A stretch of DNA of 64,000 nt from the NCBI GenBank assembly GCA_964035575.1, contig OZ037922.1:186001-250000 (forward strand). The letters are read 5' to 3'. The position numbers and the translations under genes were made by a program. This stretch comes from Rhynchopus sp. YZ270_cl-10 (Eukaryota; Euglenozoa; Diplonemea; Diplonemida; Diplonemidae). Of this stretch, positions 22,662 to 32,999 are shown one piece after another (the first letter of the stretch is position 1; every line of letters begins with the position of its first letter). The notes beneath the pieces were generated by a model. The model searched no databases and was not told the DNA's origin. It was given only the letters and a program-made list of their open reading frames with translations.

Positions 22662-23335
22662 GTAAAAAAAATTTTCCCACCCATTGTGTTAGAGCAGGCC
22701 TGACGCTAAACAGCTACAAAAATCGCACTTTTCGGGCTTGGAATTCCGGTTTTTTTACGGGGTTTTTTACACAGGAATCAGACATTTTTCGACCTTGGTC
22801 CATGGGTGGTGGTGAAAATCATTATTTTTTTTTGCCCACGATACGTTTCGAACATACGCGCTGCGCGCGAAAAAGGTCCTCATAAGCTCAATTCCGGAAA
22901 CAAATACGGGGGAAGCGAAGTCTTCCAACTCCTCCGCCCTCCGTTTTCTCTTGAACCTGTGACGCTTGTTGCTGAGAAACAGGGCAACAGCATGTAAGGA
23001 AGAATATTCCCCATCTCTTCGGTGTTAAACTCGGGTGCCTGTTCATGAAGAATCATCAGCTTCTCAATAGTGCTGTGAGAAAGGCGGTGGCGTCTCTTTG
23101 CGTAGATGTGGTCCAGGAGAGAGAATCCTTGTGCAACAGCAACCGAAGACGGGTAGTGCACGACCGCAGCCTCCAAAACCCGTGCGAGAGTATCTCATTT
23201 TCCGACTTGCAATGTTCAAGAGCAAGAAGACTTCGAGAAAACTGCGTTCTGGCGAAGCCACGGTACGCAACATTTCAAAAAAGTGCGCTTAAAAATGCAC
23301 CTTTTTTTACAGCCAAACTATGTCATGGGAAGGTG
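22662..23335 (+). repeat. Dispersed repeat family B, copy 2
   Basis: Shares the same block order as 18,211-19,222 but stops before the GCTTGCGCCGCAGGCGC motif. It is enclosed by inverted repeats: about 22,530-22,580 (TTTGCGGAGGTC, then TACAATTTCTACAGG) reappears inverted at about 23,400-23,450, so this copy sits within a roughly 0.9 kb foldback unit. Confidence 0.75.
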
Positions 23336-23756
23336 GGTTCACGCTACGGCTATTTTACGACTAAAACTTTATTTTACGTGAGTTGAATAATGCCATTCTT
23401 ATTTCACTGCCACCTGTAGAAATTGTACGTGACCTCCGCAAAAAGACGAATAAATACAGATTCTGGGCTGACTTTCGTTTCCGTGGTTTCGAGCTGCCTG
23501 CTCCTAGATCACCTCGACAAAACCCTGCGGCAGCAAACACATCAGTAGGAGCAAGGGTTTAAAATATTGAGAAAATCATAAACACGGGATGGGAGGGATG
23601 GAGGGATGGGGGTGGGGCGGGGTGTCTGGACTATAGCTTTATCAAATTGACTTCATCTTTGTTTTTGTTCCAGGTTTTTTTTTGGAGTTCAGAGGGAGAA
23701 AACTTGTTGTCGTGGGCCACCTGCTTCAGCTCCGCTTTCAGAACGTTCACCAACTC

Positions 23757-25881
23757 CTATTCCTGTTCGACGACACTGCGCAAAGCCTCTTCCCATTCTT
23801 CCAGGGACACCTTCTTGCGATCGCTGAGAACCCCCTTAACTTTACCTTCCACGTGTGACTCGATCAGGATCTTGGCCTCGGAACTCTTCTCCGAATCAGT
23901 AACAGAAGATAATTGCCTCCGCACATCTTGGATGACGTCTGCCTTTGCAAGTTCTGCGATAACACCTTCCACGTCTTCGGGGGTCAACATGTAGTCATAA
24001 GTGTGGCTGGATATCTCCTGTTCCAGCAGTGCAGTCAACATCTCCTCAGGTGTCTCCCAGACAGTGTCCAGAAAACCGCTTATAGCTGTGCCCGCCAGGG
24101 AGCTCCCTGCCACAGAGAACAGCAGACCTCCGACCACTGCGGCGGGTGCGAAAGTAGGGAAGGCAGCAACCGATACGGCGGCTCCACATGCCCAACCAGC
24201 AGCTCCACCTACAACATTGGCCGCTGTCTTCGGAAAATTCTTCATGAACTGCGACTTCGACATTTTGTCACGCACCAGCGAGTCTGTATCTACCAAGGTT
24301 AACACCCCCACAGTGACTGTGTTCACGACAACGTTCCCACTCAACAGCTTTGCTGCGGAGTTCTGGGCAGCGGCTCCATAAATTGGCTTGGCCGCACTTG
24401 TGCTGATCCCGTTTACCACCATTTGCATTGTTTTTGTCGGCATCTTCTTCACCAAGGCCTGCGCTGTGGGGTACAGCATCTTCCTCACCGAGGTCTTCCC
24501 GACTTGCGAGGTCGCCACACTCGTGAGGAAGGAAATGCCACCGACTTCAACCATCGCCGAGACAGCATTTCCTGCAGCTGTTTTCACGTCGTCACCTTTC
24601 CAGACGCTGTAGCCAAACGCTATTGTCGCTGAGATGCTGCCTGCAAAAGCACCGGAGACAACACCATTCGCAGAATCAAAAACCAGCCCCTCGATGGTGC
24701 CAGCCTTGCATATGTTCTTCGCCTGCGCGTACGTAACGTGACCTTTACGCACAAGGTCCTTCGCCACGGCAACATCGGTCACCCCTGCTACTTTGCCTTC
24801 CCGAATTTTTTTCTCCATCGCCCCCACAGCTTCGTTGTACTGGTCAGAGGGCACCTCAACAGGCATCGGAGAACCGCTCTCCAATGTGTACATGTACTGC
24901 CCTTTTTTGTCAAACATTGCCTGGACACTCTTTGTGCCTGTTGCGCAGTACTTCGACTGCAAGAATTCTCCGTTGACAGCTCTATCCGGTCCGTTTTTCT
25001 TGTTGTCGGTTCCTACAATTGTGCTTTCCTTACCAAAGAAGTAGTCTGTGTAGTGGTTCACCATCTCTGCAGCGAAGCCGTGCCCAGTGCTGCCTTCCTT
25101 CCCACTCGCCATACCCGCGTTGTCAGCATAAGTGCACGAAGTCTGCACCCCTCCAGCCGCAATGCCAGCTGCACGTGATGCCATTCTGTGGGATGGGGTC
25201 AAACGTGTGAATAGTAAGCAATTAAGCTGTTATGTTGGGTCAAATGTCGGAATAGGCGAGTGGTTACAAAACGCAACCCACCTTCGGTGCGCTCAGACTC
25301 GTGCCAGTGTGCAGGCAAGCCCCTGTGCGTGGGCCGATATTGACAGGTCTTTGACACAAAGGGATCCATACCCAGTACCCAGTGGGTATTCTTAAGGTTG
25401 TGACAGTGTCACGGTATTGTGGGGTGCATGGGGTACCCCAGAGTCAAGGGTCCGCGGGGGTACCCCGGGCTAGGGGGTACCCCTCAGATTTGGGGGGTAC
25501 CCCCCGCGGACCCTACCCTAAGGGTAGGAATGGGCCACCGTGTTCCCAAACCATGTTTTCAAGAGAAAATTACATTGCGGAAAATGTTGTGATTTTTACT
25601 GTGTTTGTTAGACCCCTGTGTGCAAAAAGTGGCAAAAAAGTTCATAACCCCTCTGGTTGTTGTATTTCCTCTTCTAACACAATGTGTTTTGCTATGAAAA
25701 GATGTTAAAGTGCACAGATCTGTGTTTTGCATCTTGGCATTGTTCTGAAGTGGAAAAGGGTCACATACGCATAAGCGTCCTCCGCGTAGATCCTGACCAT
25801 CTCGTGCACGGTGTTGGCTAGTGAAGTCTCTACGAGCAGTGACAGCAGCACAAAGGCTGCGGCCCGACATGTTGCTGTCAT
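23757..25881 (-). CDS. Secreted prokaryote-like protein, two exons (25881-25769 and 25185-23757)
   Basis: Exon 1 codes a classic signal peptide (MTATCRAAAFVLLSLLVETS, then LA before the likely cleavage) plus 15 residues and ends in phase 2 at GC/GTATGTG. Exon 2 begins after CCCATCCCACAG; joining completes a GCA codon and continues in frame as MASRAAGIAAGGVQTSC. The total is about 513 residues. The N-terminal part has conserved-looking blocks (GKEGSTGHGFAAE, TDNKKNGPDRAVNGEFLQSKYC) like a PD-(D/E)xK-type fold. The rest is Gly/Ala-rich with several hydrophobic helices, then a charged helical C-terminus. From memory, similar proteins are widespread and uncharacterised in bacteria, so lateral transfer is likely, with the signal exon acquired later. 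Biochemical function is unknown. Confidence 0.75.
25186..25768 (-). other. Intron of the secreted-protein gene (583 bp), with GGTACC-rich palindromes
   Basis: The donor is GTATGTGACC and the acceptor CCCATCCCACAG. It is far longer than the 61 and 99 bp introns of the cyclase and PDZ genes. Its middle (about 25,420-25,530) is built of nested palindromes around GGGGGTACCCC and CCGCGGACCC, and carries a TTGACAGGTC motif shared with about 18,460-18,540. This looks like repeat material inserted into the intron. Confidence 0.65.
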
Positions 25882-26800
25882 AATGGTATCTGGGTGAATT
25901 TGTGAGGTTGAGGGGGGAGTGAGGTTTTTGGTGAAAAGCTGGTTGCAGAAAATGGGGAGGGGGAGAAGGAAGGAGTGGTGTTTTTGTTGTTTTTTTGCTT
26001 TTTGGTGTGGCCCGAAACCCGGTTTTTGGGGTACTGTAAAATCGTTTAATTTGTCACTTACGATAATGTGACAGAATGACAAAAATGGTGACAAAATGAC
26101 ATATTATATAAGTGACACATTTTTATGATGATTTAATTATGTTTTGGGACCACATATGGGGAGGCTGTAGTGGGAAGGGTGGTCAGGTGTGAGAAGACGG
26201 TGTAGACGGTTGAAAGGGGGCTGTGCGGAGCACAGGAGACAACGCTTTCTCTACTGGCTGACATCGAAACTAACACAGAACAGAAAAGTACTTTTTGTTG
26301 TGTCGACAATCGCCGAGTAATCCCACCAGGTGGGAGAATTCGGGTTTGTACTCAAAGCTGGCCGAAGCCTTTACTACGGAAGGTATAGACGTAGTTTGTC
26401 CTGAACCCTTAAGAGCAACTTTAAGGAAGAAAAGAACCTTCAAAGGGGTAGTCCGCGTCACGGTGCACGGCTACATGCTAAGAAGGGGTTTTGGAGGTTA
26501 CAGTTGAGAGACTGCCCTCATTTCAAAAGTGGGAAGGTGAGGTGGGCACTTTTTTTAAACTTGTTTTGTACTCAGGGAGCGAAAAGCATCGTGTACTTTA
26601 AAAAGTAGACACAAAAATAACCATAAACATAAATTAAATCATCATTTAATGTGACACATATTATTAGGGTGTGACAAAGTTTATTTATGACAGATATTTC
26701 AAATCAGTTAATTAAATTGTGACAATGGTGTGGCACGCCCCAAAAAAAAAGTCAAGTTTGTGTAGTTCTTATGTAGTGCTTATGTATTGTAAAAAAGGGG
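25882..26800. repeat. Nested repeat block with GTGACA-type subterminal repeats
   Basis: Carries a TACTGTAAAATCGTTTAATT motif at about 26,033 that is inverted at about 27,966-27,987, and an inner inverted pair around ATGATTTAATT (about 26,130) and AAATTAAATCATCAT (about 26,632), each beside a GTGACAC motif. These suggest one mobile element inside another, but the exact ends are not resolved. The proximal part (25,882 to about 26,000) should include the promoter of the secreted-protein gene. Confidence 0.5.
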
Positions 26801-27645
26801 GGTAAAAAAAATTTTCCCACCCTTTGTGTTAGAGCACGCCTGACGCTAAACAGCTACAAAAATCGTACTTTTCGGGCTTGGAATTCCGGTTTTTTTACAC
26901 AGGAATTTAGACATTTTTCGACCTTGGTCCATGGCTGGTGGTGAAAATCATGATTTTTTTTTTGCCCACGATACGTTTCGAACATACGCGCTGCGCGCGA
27001 AAAAGGTCCTCATAAGCTCAATTCCGGAAACAAATACGGGGGAAGCGAAGTCTTCCAACTCCTCCGCCCTCCGTTTTCTCTTGAACCTGGGACACTTGTT
27101 GCTGAGAAACAGGGCAACAGAGTGTTCAAGAATATTCCCCTGATCTCTTCGGCCTGTTCATGAAGAATCATCAGCTTCTCAATAGTGCTGTGTGAAAGGC
27201 GGTGGCGTCTCTTTGCGTAGATGTGGTCCAGGAGAGAGAATCCTCGTTCAACAACAACGGAAGACGGGAGTGCACAACCGCAGCCTCCAAAACCCGTGCG
27301 AGAGTATCCCATTTTCCGACTTGCAATGTTCAAGAGCAAGAAGACTTCGAGAAAATTGCGTTCTGGCGAAGCCACGGTACGCAACATTTCGAAAAATCGC
27401 GCTTAAAAATGCACTTTTTTTTACAGCCAAACTATGCCATGGGAAGGGTGTAATGCAAGCTTGCGCCGCAGGCGCACGGTACGCTACTCTTTTATTTGAC
27501 CATGTCCTTCTTCTTCTTTCTCTTCATTGGGTTCTACGAGCTCCGTCCGTCAAATGGTGGGTCACAACATGCAGCAAAGTTCGCAGCTATGCAAACTGCC
27601 CCCACGTTCACTTTGCATTTTTCCTTCGGGAGTCAAGTACTGACC
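26801..27645 (+). repeat. Dispersed repeat family B, copy 3
   Basis: Nearly identical to 22,662-23,335 over its first 600 bases, then continues through the GCTTGCGCCGCAGGCGC block as copy 1 does. A partial inverted match occurs at about 28,330-28,480. All three copies lie in the repeat-rich compartment only. Confidence 0.75.
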
Positions 27646-27658
27646 ATATTTTACACAC

Positions 27659-28246
27659 AAAACCTGAAAATGTCCTGTATAAACTGATACATGCATTTTA
27701 GGTCAAAAATACTCATTTCTGAGCGCAAAGTGACCCCATCACAGCACGCACAGACTCGGAAGAACCGAAAAAGAAAAAAAATTTCCCCGATTTTTTGTAG
27801 GCAAAAATTGGTGAAAAATTTTTCCCGCCCCCCCGGACCCCCCAAAAAATAGTCACCTACAAAAAATATTTTTTCCCTTAAACACCCCCAAAAAAAAGTC
27901 ATTTTTGTGTAGTTCTTATGTAGTGTATGTGTACTTGAAAAGTAGGGAAACGTGCCACACCAGACAAATTAAACGATTTTACAGTACATTAGAAGTACAT
28001 TTTTTTGACTTTATTTTAGGCGTGATTAAGGGAAAAAACTTTTTTTTATAGGTGACTTTTTTTGGGGGATCCGGGGGGGCGAAAAATTTTTCGGCCAATT
28101 TTTGCCCACAAAAAATCGAAAAAAAAAATTTTTCTTTCCCGATTCTCCGGAGTCCGTGCGTGTTGTGGTGGGGTCATTTTGCGCTGAGAAATGAGTATTT
28201 TGTACCTAAAATGCATGTATCAGTTTTACAGGCTATTTTCAGGTTT
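27659..28246. repeat. Inverted repeat with arms of about 220 bp
   Basis: Left arm 27,659-27,882 and right arm 28,025-28,246 are diverged inverted copies, recognisable by AAACTGATACATGCATTTTA and its complement and by the GGACCCCCCAAAAAA and TTTTTTTGGGGGATCC pair. The 140-bp centre holds a TGTAGTTCTTATGTAGTG motif that also occurs at about 26,757. Probably a foldback or MITE-like element, older than the 43.8 kb palindrome because the arms differ at many places. Confidence 0.7.
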
Positions 28247-28884
28247 GGTGCGGAGCCCCACCCCCCACCTTACCCCCACATAACTCTATTTTCAGATGAC
28301 AATTTTCTTTTATTTTACTGTAAAAGGAAGCATGCGGCATAGCGAAAGAAGAAAAGTAGCGTACCGTGCGCCTGCGGCGCAAGCTTGCACTCTTCCCATG
28401 TCGTAGTTTGGCTGTAAAATGTTCAATTGTAAGCGCATTTTTTTTGAAATGTTGCGTACCGTGGCTTCGCCAGAAGCTTTCGTTTTTAGCGAAATACGTA
28501 AGTAAAATTTACGGAAAGTGACGTTAATTACGAACGACAGCGTCATTTTATGGCAACATTTTTCAGAAATGTTGCGTACCGTGGCTTCGCCTGGAACCTT
28601 TGGATGCCATGACCGCCTCTTCTTTTATAGATGCACTGAGGTTACTGATAAGAAGGTTGACACCCACTACGGCTTGGTTCACCGTCCCCACCCGCCTTTC
28701 ACGATTTTGTGCATCAGAGGTGAGAAAGAGCCTCACCTTCTTGCACTAGCAGGGAGTCGCGTGCGCGAAGCGCGCGCAGCGACCGCTTTTTGCGGGGGGA
28801 AAGCTCGGGACCCTTTTATTATGCACACTGACTACGTCAGTATGGGTGGGAAAATTTTTTTTGCCCCCCTTTTTTTACCATACA

Positions 28885-29045
28885 TGGGGGATCCGTAAAT
28901 AGACCGGCAACGACCAGACACGTAATTAGTGTGTATAGCCGGTCTTTAGCCGGTCTTTAGGGTCCGTAAAAAGACCGGCTCTTAAGGATTACCGGCTATA
29001 AGGGCCGGTCCTACCCACCCTCGAAAAAGACCGGCAGACCGGGTG
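28885..29045. repeat. Cluster of GACCGGC/GCCGGTC motifs
   Basis: At least eight copies of GACCGG or its complement CCGGTC in 160 bases, in both orientations, allowing alternative hairpins (for example AGACCGGC with GCCGGTCT). No gene is present. Confidence 0.7.
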
Positions 29046-29196
29046 TACAATTGTACACACAAAAAATACCCGATTTTTTGGAAAAAACCAAAGGGGGGAC
29101 CCTTTGGTCGCCGAAATTCCCCAGCCAAAATTGGTCGCAAAATCGGCCGATTTTTCAAAAATCTCAAAAAAAAAAAAATCCCAAATTTTTTTTTCA

Positions 29197-30510
29197 CAAG
29201 TGTTTTTGAGGCCTGCTCACTACACCCTAGGGGACCAAAAAGTCAAAAAAAGCAAGAATTGGGCTGTTTTGAGCATCTAGAGTTAATTCCCCGGCCATTT
29301 TCTGCACCACCAGTGCACTTTGTATGGGCCAGCGCCTTGTCGAAAAATCGAAAAATCGAAAAAAAAAAAATCTCAATTTTTTTTCACAAGTGTTTTTGAG
29401 GCCTGCTCACTACACCCTAGGCACCCTTCTGGGACCAAAAAGTTAAAAAAAGCATGAATTGAGCTGTTTTGAGCATCTAGAGTTAATTCCCCGGCCATTT
29501 TCTGCACCACCAGTGCACTTTGTATGGGCCAGCGCCTTGTCGAAAAATCGAAAAATCGAAAAAAAAAAAAAATCCCAATTTTTTTTCACAAGTGTTTTTG
29601 AGGCCTGCTCACTACACCCTAGGCACCCTTCTGGGACCAAAAAGTTAAAAAAAGCATGAATTGAGCTGTTTTGAGCATCTAGAGTTAATTCCCCGGCCAT
29701 TTTCTGCACCACCAGTGCACTTTGTACGGGCCAGCGCCTTGTCAAAAAATCGAAAAATCTCAAAAAAAAAAAATTTTTTTTCGGGAAAATTTCGACCCCT
29801 GAGTTGGGTTTTTGGGCACCAAAAAGTGCAAAAAAACGCAAAAATTGGGTGTTTTGACGATCTGGGGGTAAACCATATGCATTATGCACCTTATGCATTA
29901 CTACAGGGGCCCACAATTTCGACTTTTCCTTAGCAAATTCCGTCACAATTTTTTTTTTTCGATTTTGGCAAAGACAAATCTCAGGCAAAAAAAATCACCC
30001 CGATAGTGGGTCCTTGGGTGTCCAAAGATGCCAAAAACAAAAAAAAATTGATGTTTTGACCATCTGTGGGCACCTAAAACGCACTTTTCTGCCCAAAAAA
30101 TGAATATCGATTTTTCCTTAGCGTTCTTATAGCCGTGATTTTTCAGTTTTTTTTCGCAAAGGGTGAAAAAAAAATTCACCGAAAATAGTGTGTCCTTGGG
30201 AGACCAAAAACGCAAAAAAAAACGCAAAATTTTGGTGTTTTGACCCTTCAGAAGCACCCAAAACGCACTTTTGTGTACAAAAACACGCATATTTCACATT
30301 TCCTTAGCAATTCCTTTCACAAGTACAAGGCGATTTTTGACCAGACAAAAGGAATTTTATTGCTCAAAAACGGGCGTGGTAGGCACCCGAAGTCATAAAA
30401 TGGCCCAAAGAATCCAAAAAACCTCAGAAATACATGTTCGTGAAAAACATTTGCAAGTCAAAATTCAACCACAATACGGTCATTTTGTGCATACCCTGTG
30501 GCTGTAGTGG
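29197..30510 (+). repeat. Satellite-like tandem array, unit about 190-200 bp
   Basis: Three near-identical units start at 29,197, 29,387 and 29,589 (each beginning AGTGTTTTTGAGGCC and including TTCTGCACCACCAGTGCAC). To the right, diverged units with the same skeleton (GTTTTGAC, a short variable part, CACTTTT, TTTCCTTAGC) run to about 30,510. A further relative lies at 40,945-41,184 continuing at 42,141. Open frames across it are low-complexity and not treated as genes. Confidence 0.75.
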
Positions 30511-30519
30511 CTAGAGAAC

Positions 30520-30969
30520 ACGCATGCAGACCTGTTCCTTGCAATTTCCAGTGTTGTGTTTATCAATGCATGCATCCAGAGGACCTCTGGTTTACGTAAT
30601 CGTAGGCACTCCTGAACAAAAATGAAGTCGGTTTTTTACCCAAAATCGGGGTGTGTGGGCCCTAATTTGCTCCAAATTTGGCCGAAAATTGGGATTTTTC
30701 TGAAAATTTCATTGTGCTCAGCAAAAATCCTTGCTTTTTTGAAGAATTTTCCAAAAAATATGCTATACCCCCTATGACTGGACCCAACTCCCCTCACCCT
30801 TTTTTTTTTTCACCCAAAAGGGCCGGAAATTTTACACACGAATACACAAACTTACGGACCCCCCCATTAGAAGTACATTTTTTTGACTTTATTTTGGGGC
30901 GGGCCACACCACTTTTGTGAGTATTTTCTTTTTACAAGACATGTGTGCATTTCTAGTGAAATTTTTCAG
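30520..30969. other. Spacer without a supported gene
   Basis: About 450 bases of AT-rich sequence with A/T runs. It carries a TTTTTTGACTTTATTTT block near 30,876 that also occurs near 28,000, ahead of a GGCC-ACACCAC motif, so it is probably the end of another repeat. Confidence 0.4.
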
Positions 30970-31072
30970 GTCCTGCAGCACTGCACTGAAGTGATCGGTT
31001 GGGAGGTGTTGCTGCAGATGCTTGCCTGAGTGTTGTTGTGAGTGTAACAAACGCACCTATAAATATATAAAG
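30970..31072 (-). pseudogene. Chimeric scrap of a GTPase-SecA-VWA gene relative
   Basis: Bases 30,972-31,016 match an internal part of the giant gene (49,827-49,874, CACTGCACTGAAGTGATCGG and onward) with almost no change. Bases 31,017-31,070 match the promoter region of the same gene (62,790-62,825, GAGTGTTGTTGTGAGTGT then CGCA-CTATAAA). In the intact gene these segments are 13 kb apart, so a relative has lost everything between them. Confidence 0.7.
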
Positions 31073-31080
31073 ATCTATAA

Positions 31081-31416
31081 CGATCCTACGACATCCAAGC
31101 CTCATCAGCATTCAAGCAGTATATAATAAACCTCACCGCGTCCAATGGAAGGAAGGAACACCATCGGCCAACCTAACCTCCCCGCGCATAACAGAGTTGA
31201 GGCCATACTACAGATGGGGATGCCACAAACAGCAAAAGTAGAGGGTTGGGGGAGAGGGGGAGAGGGGGGAGCACATTGTTTACCAACCCAACAAACACCA
31301 CCTGATTTTTACCCCGCGTATAAGTGCGTATAGGCGCGTGCAGGCCTCGTGCAGGCACGTAGACGGTCCTATTCGCGCCTGTACGCGGGGTAAAGATCAG
31401 GTGGAAACAACAATAA
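31081..31416 (+). repeat. Dispersed repeat family A, copy 2 (336 bp)
   Basis: Second copy of the repeat at 17,862-18,205, with a shorter GGGGGAGA run and a few substitutions at the 5' end. It directly follows the chimeric gene scrap at 30,970-31,072. Confidence 0.85.
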
Positions 31417-31580
31417 AGCGTAACAACAACAAATAAAAGCAAAGTTGAATTTGAGGCTTTGCGAGGCACTCAACAAGCGCCCGCTCTGTGGAGTCATGGT
31501 GAGCCAGCAGCACTCCCAATCATTTTTCCTGTGCTTCCAGGAACCTCTAGCTTATTTATAAAAAATGAAATCCACTACAA
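31417..31580 (+). repeat. Dispersed repeat family C, copy 1
   Basis: Shares about 150 bases with 38,395-38,550: GAGGCACTCAAC, CTCTGTGG, and TCATTTTTCCTG followed by GCTTCCAGGAA. The copies differ at about one base in eight. No gene. Confidence 0.6.
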
Positions 31581-31639
31581 ACAAACAAAAAAAGTGAAGT
31601 TCAACGCGCAAAAAATAAACACAAAATAGGCCCAAAAAC

Positions 31640-31970
31640 AAATTTCACTCGTTCTCATACTTCCCATCGCTGGCGCTCGTGACGAATAATCACTCTTGGA
31701 AAATCGAAGCCACGCGTGAAATCAGGGCAGCCTGTAAAAATCTGTAAAATTCGGCAAACACCCGCGAATTTTGGATGCTTTGGGGGAGAAAAAAGGTAAA
31801 GGTGTATGACGCCACCAAAATGCAGGCATGCGTCGAATAAAAGAGTTGCGTGAGTTGGGTCCAGTCACAGGAAGTTTTACAAATGTTCTAAAATTTCTCC
31901 CATGCGACCTAGGTGTCCGAACATTTTGGAGTTAGTAAAACACGGTAAAACAGACAGCACCCAACTAAAC
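31640..31970 (+). pseudogene. Decayed relative of the 44.4 kb open frame
   Basis: Matches 44,638-44,940 over about 300 bases (TTCACTCGTTCTCATACTTC at the start and ATTTTGGAGTTAGTAAAA at the end) but the frame is interrupted. It supports the idea that the 44.4 kb frame belongs to a repeated gene or element. Confidence 0.6.
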
Positions 31971-32149
31971 CCTCTTTGCAAAACAAAACAAAACAAAAGT
32001 TACTTGTGTCTCTTCGTGTTGATAAGTATCGTGTTGCGTTGAAGCATCCACACCAGTTCCACAGTGACCTCGTTCTGTACTTCATGATTTTCCCCATTCC
32101 CTCTGTAGTTACTCTTATCTTGTCCCTGGTTATGCCCATCAATCCTCTC

Positions 32150-32600
32150 TTTCCGTTCTCACCCTTTTTACCTGTTTTCTTGTCATCCCGTAGTACTCTG
32201 TTAACCTGCTAGTAACCCTGTTTACCTAGCCCCCATCTACCGGTATTGACCTTGTTTCCTGGCTGTTCTCTCGTCTTCCCGTAGCACTCTGTTAACCTGC
32301 TAGTAACCCTGTTTACCTAGCCCCTGATACCTATATTTTCCCCTTTTCATGTTTCCTTTTTTCTCTTGTCTTCCCGTAGTACTCTGTTCACCTGCTAGTA
32401 ACCCTGTTTACCTAGCCCCCATCTACCGGTATTGACCTTGTTTCCTGGCTGTTCTCTCGTCTTCCCGTAGCACTCTGTTAACCTGCTAGTAACCCTGTTT
32501 ACCTAGCCCCCATCTACTCGTATTTACCTTGTTATCCTTTCTTCTCTTCTACCCGTGGTACCCTGTTTACCCTTTTTTTTTTTTTTTTTTTTTTTTTTAA
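32150..32600 (+). repeat. Tandem repeat with core CTGCTAGTAACCCTGTTTACC, copy 1
   Basis: Four units of roughly 100-130 bases, each with CCCGTAG-ACTCTGTT then CCTGCTAGTAACCC, ending in a run of about 28 T. The same array, including the T run and the AAACACCG that follows, is present at 36,240-36,617. Confidence 0.8.
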
Positions 32601-32893
32601 ACACCGTGTTGTTCGACTCTACCCAACTCGTCTCTTCCCTTTGGTTGTTGTGATCATGACTTGTATTATCACTGAAGTACAGAAAAACCCAGATCGTCTC
32701 GTTTGATTGTTGTGAACATGTCTTGTAGAATTCTGTGAAGTTTGTGGACTGGTGCGGAGCACAGACATGGGATGGGTGGGGCTGTCTATAGGGGGTGGGG
32801 TTGGGTTGCTAGGGGGTAAAAAGAACTGGTGAGGGATGCTTATCCCCTTCATCGCGACAGAAACTTTCCTTGTATATTGCATATCCCCAAAAA
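32601..32893 (+). repeat. Dispersed repeat family D, uninterrupted copy (about 290 bp)
   Basis: Runs from GTTGTTCGACTCTACCC to TATTGCATATCCCC. The second copy (42,354-42,615 continuing at 43,449-43,480) is split by an inserted element, so this copy gives the empty-site sequence CAGAAACTTTCCTTG. Confidence 0.9.
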
Positions 32894-32999
32894 GTTACTT
32901 GTGTCTCTTCGTGTTGATAAGTATCGTGTTGCGTTGAAGCATCCACACGCTGGACCCTGAGGACCCCTTAGGGACGTGAGGCACCCTGACTCACGGGGC

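Larger units (their letters stand above)
31997..32948 (+). repeat. 56-bp direct repeats bracketing a repeat block
   Basis: AGTTACTTGTGTCTCTTCGT and the following 36 bases occur at 31,997-32,052 and again at 32,894-32,948. Between them lie the CCTGCTAGTAACCC tandem block, a T tract at 32,571-32,598 and repeat family D. The arrangement suggests insertion or recombination between the direct copies. Confidence 0.7.

Noticed and set aside
18211-27645. Family B as a coding gene
   Set aside because: The open frames differ in each of the three copies and none is preserved, so selection on a protein is unlikely.
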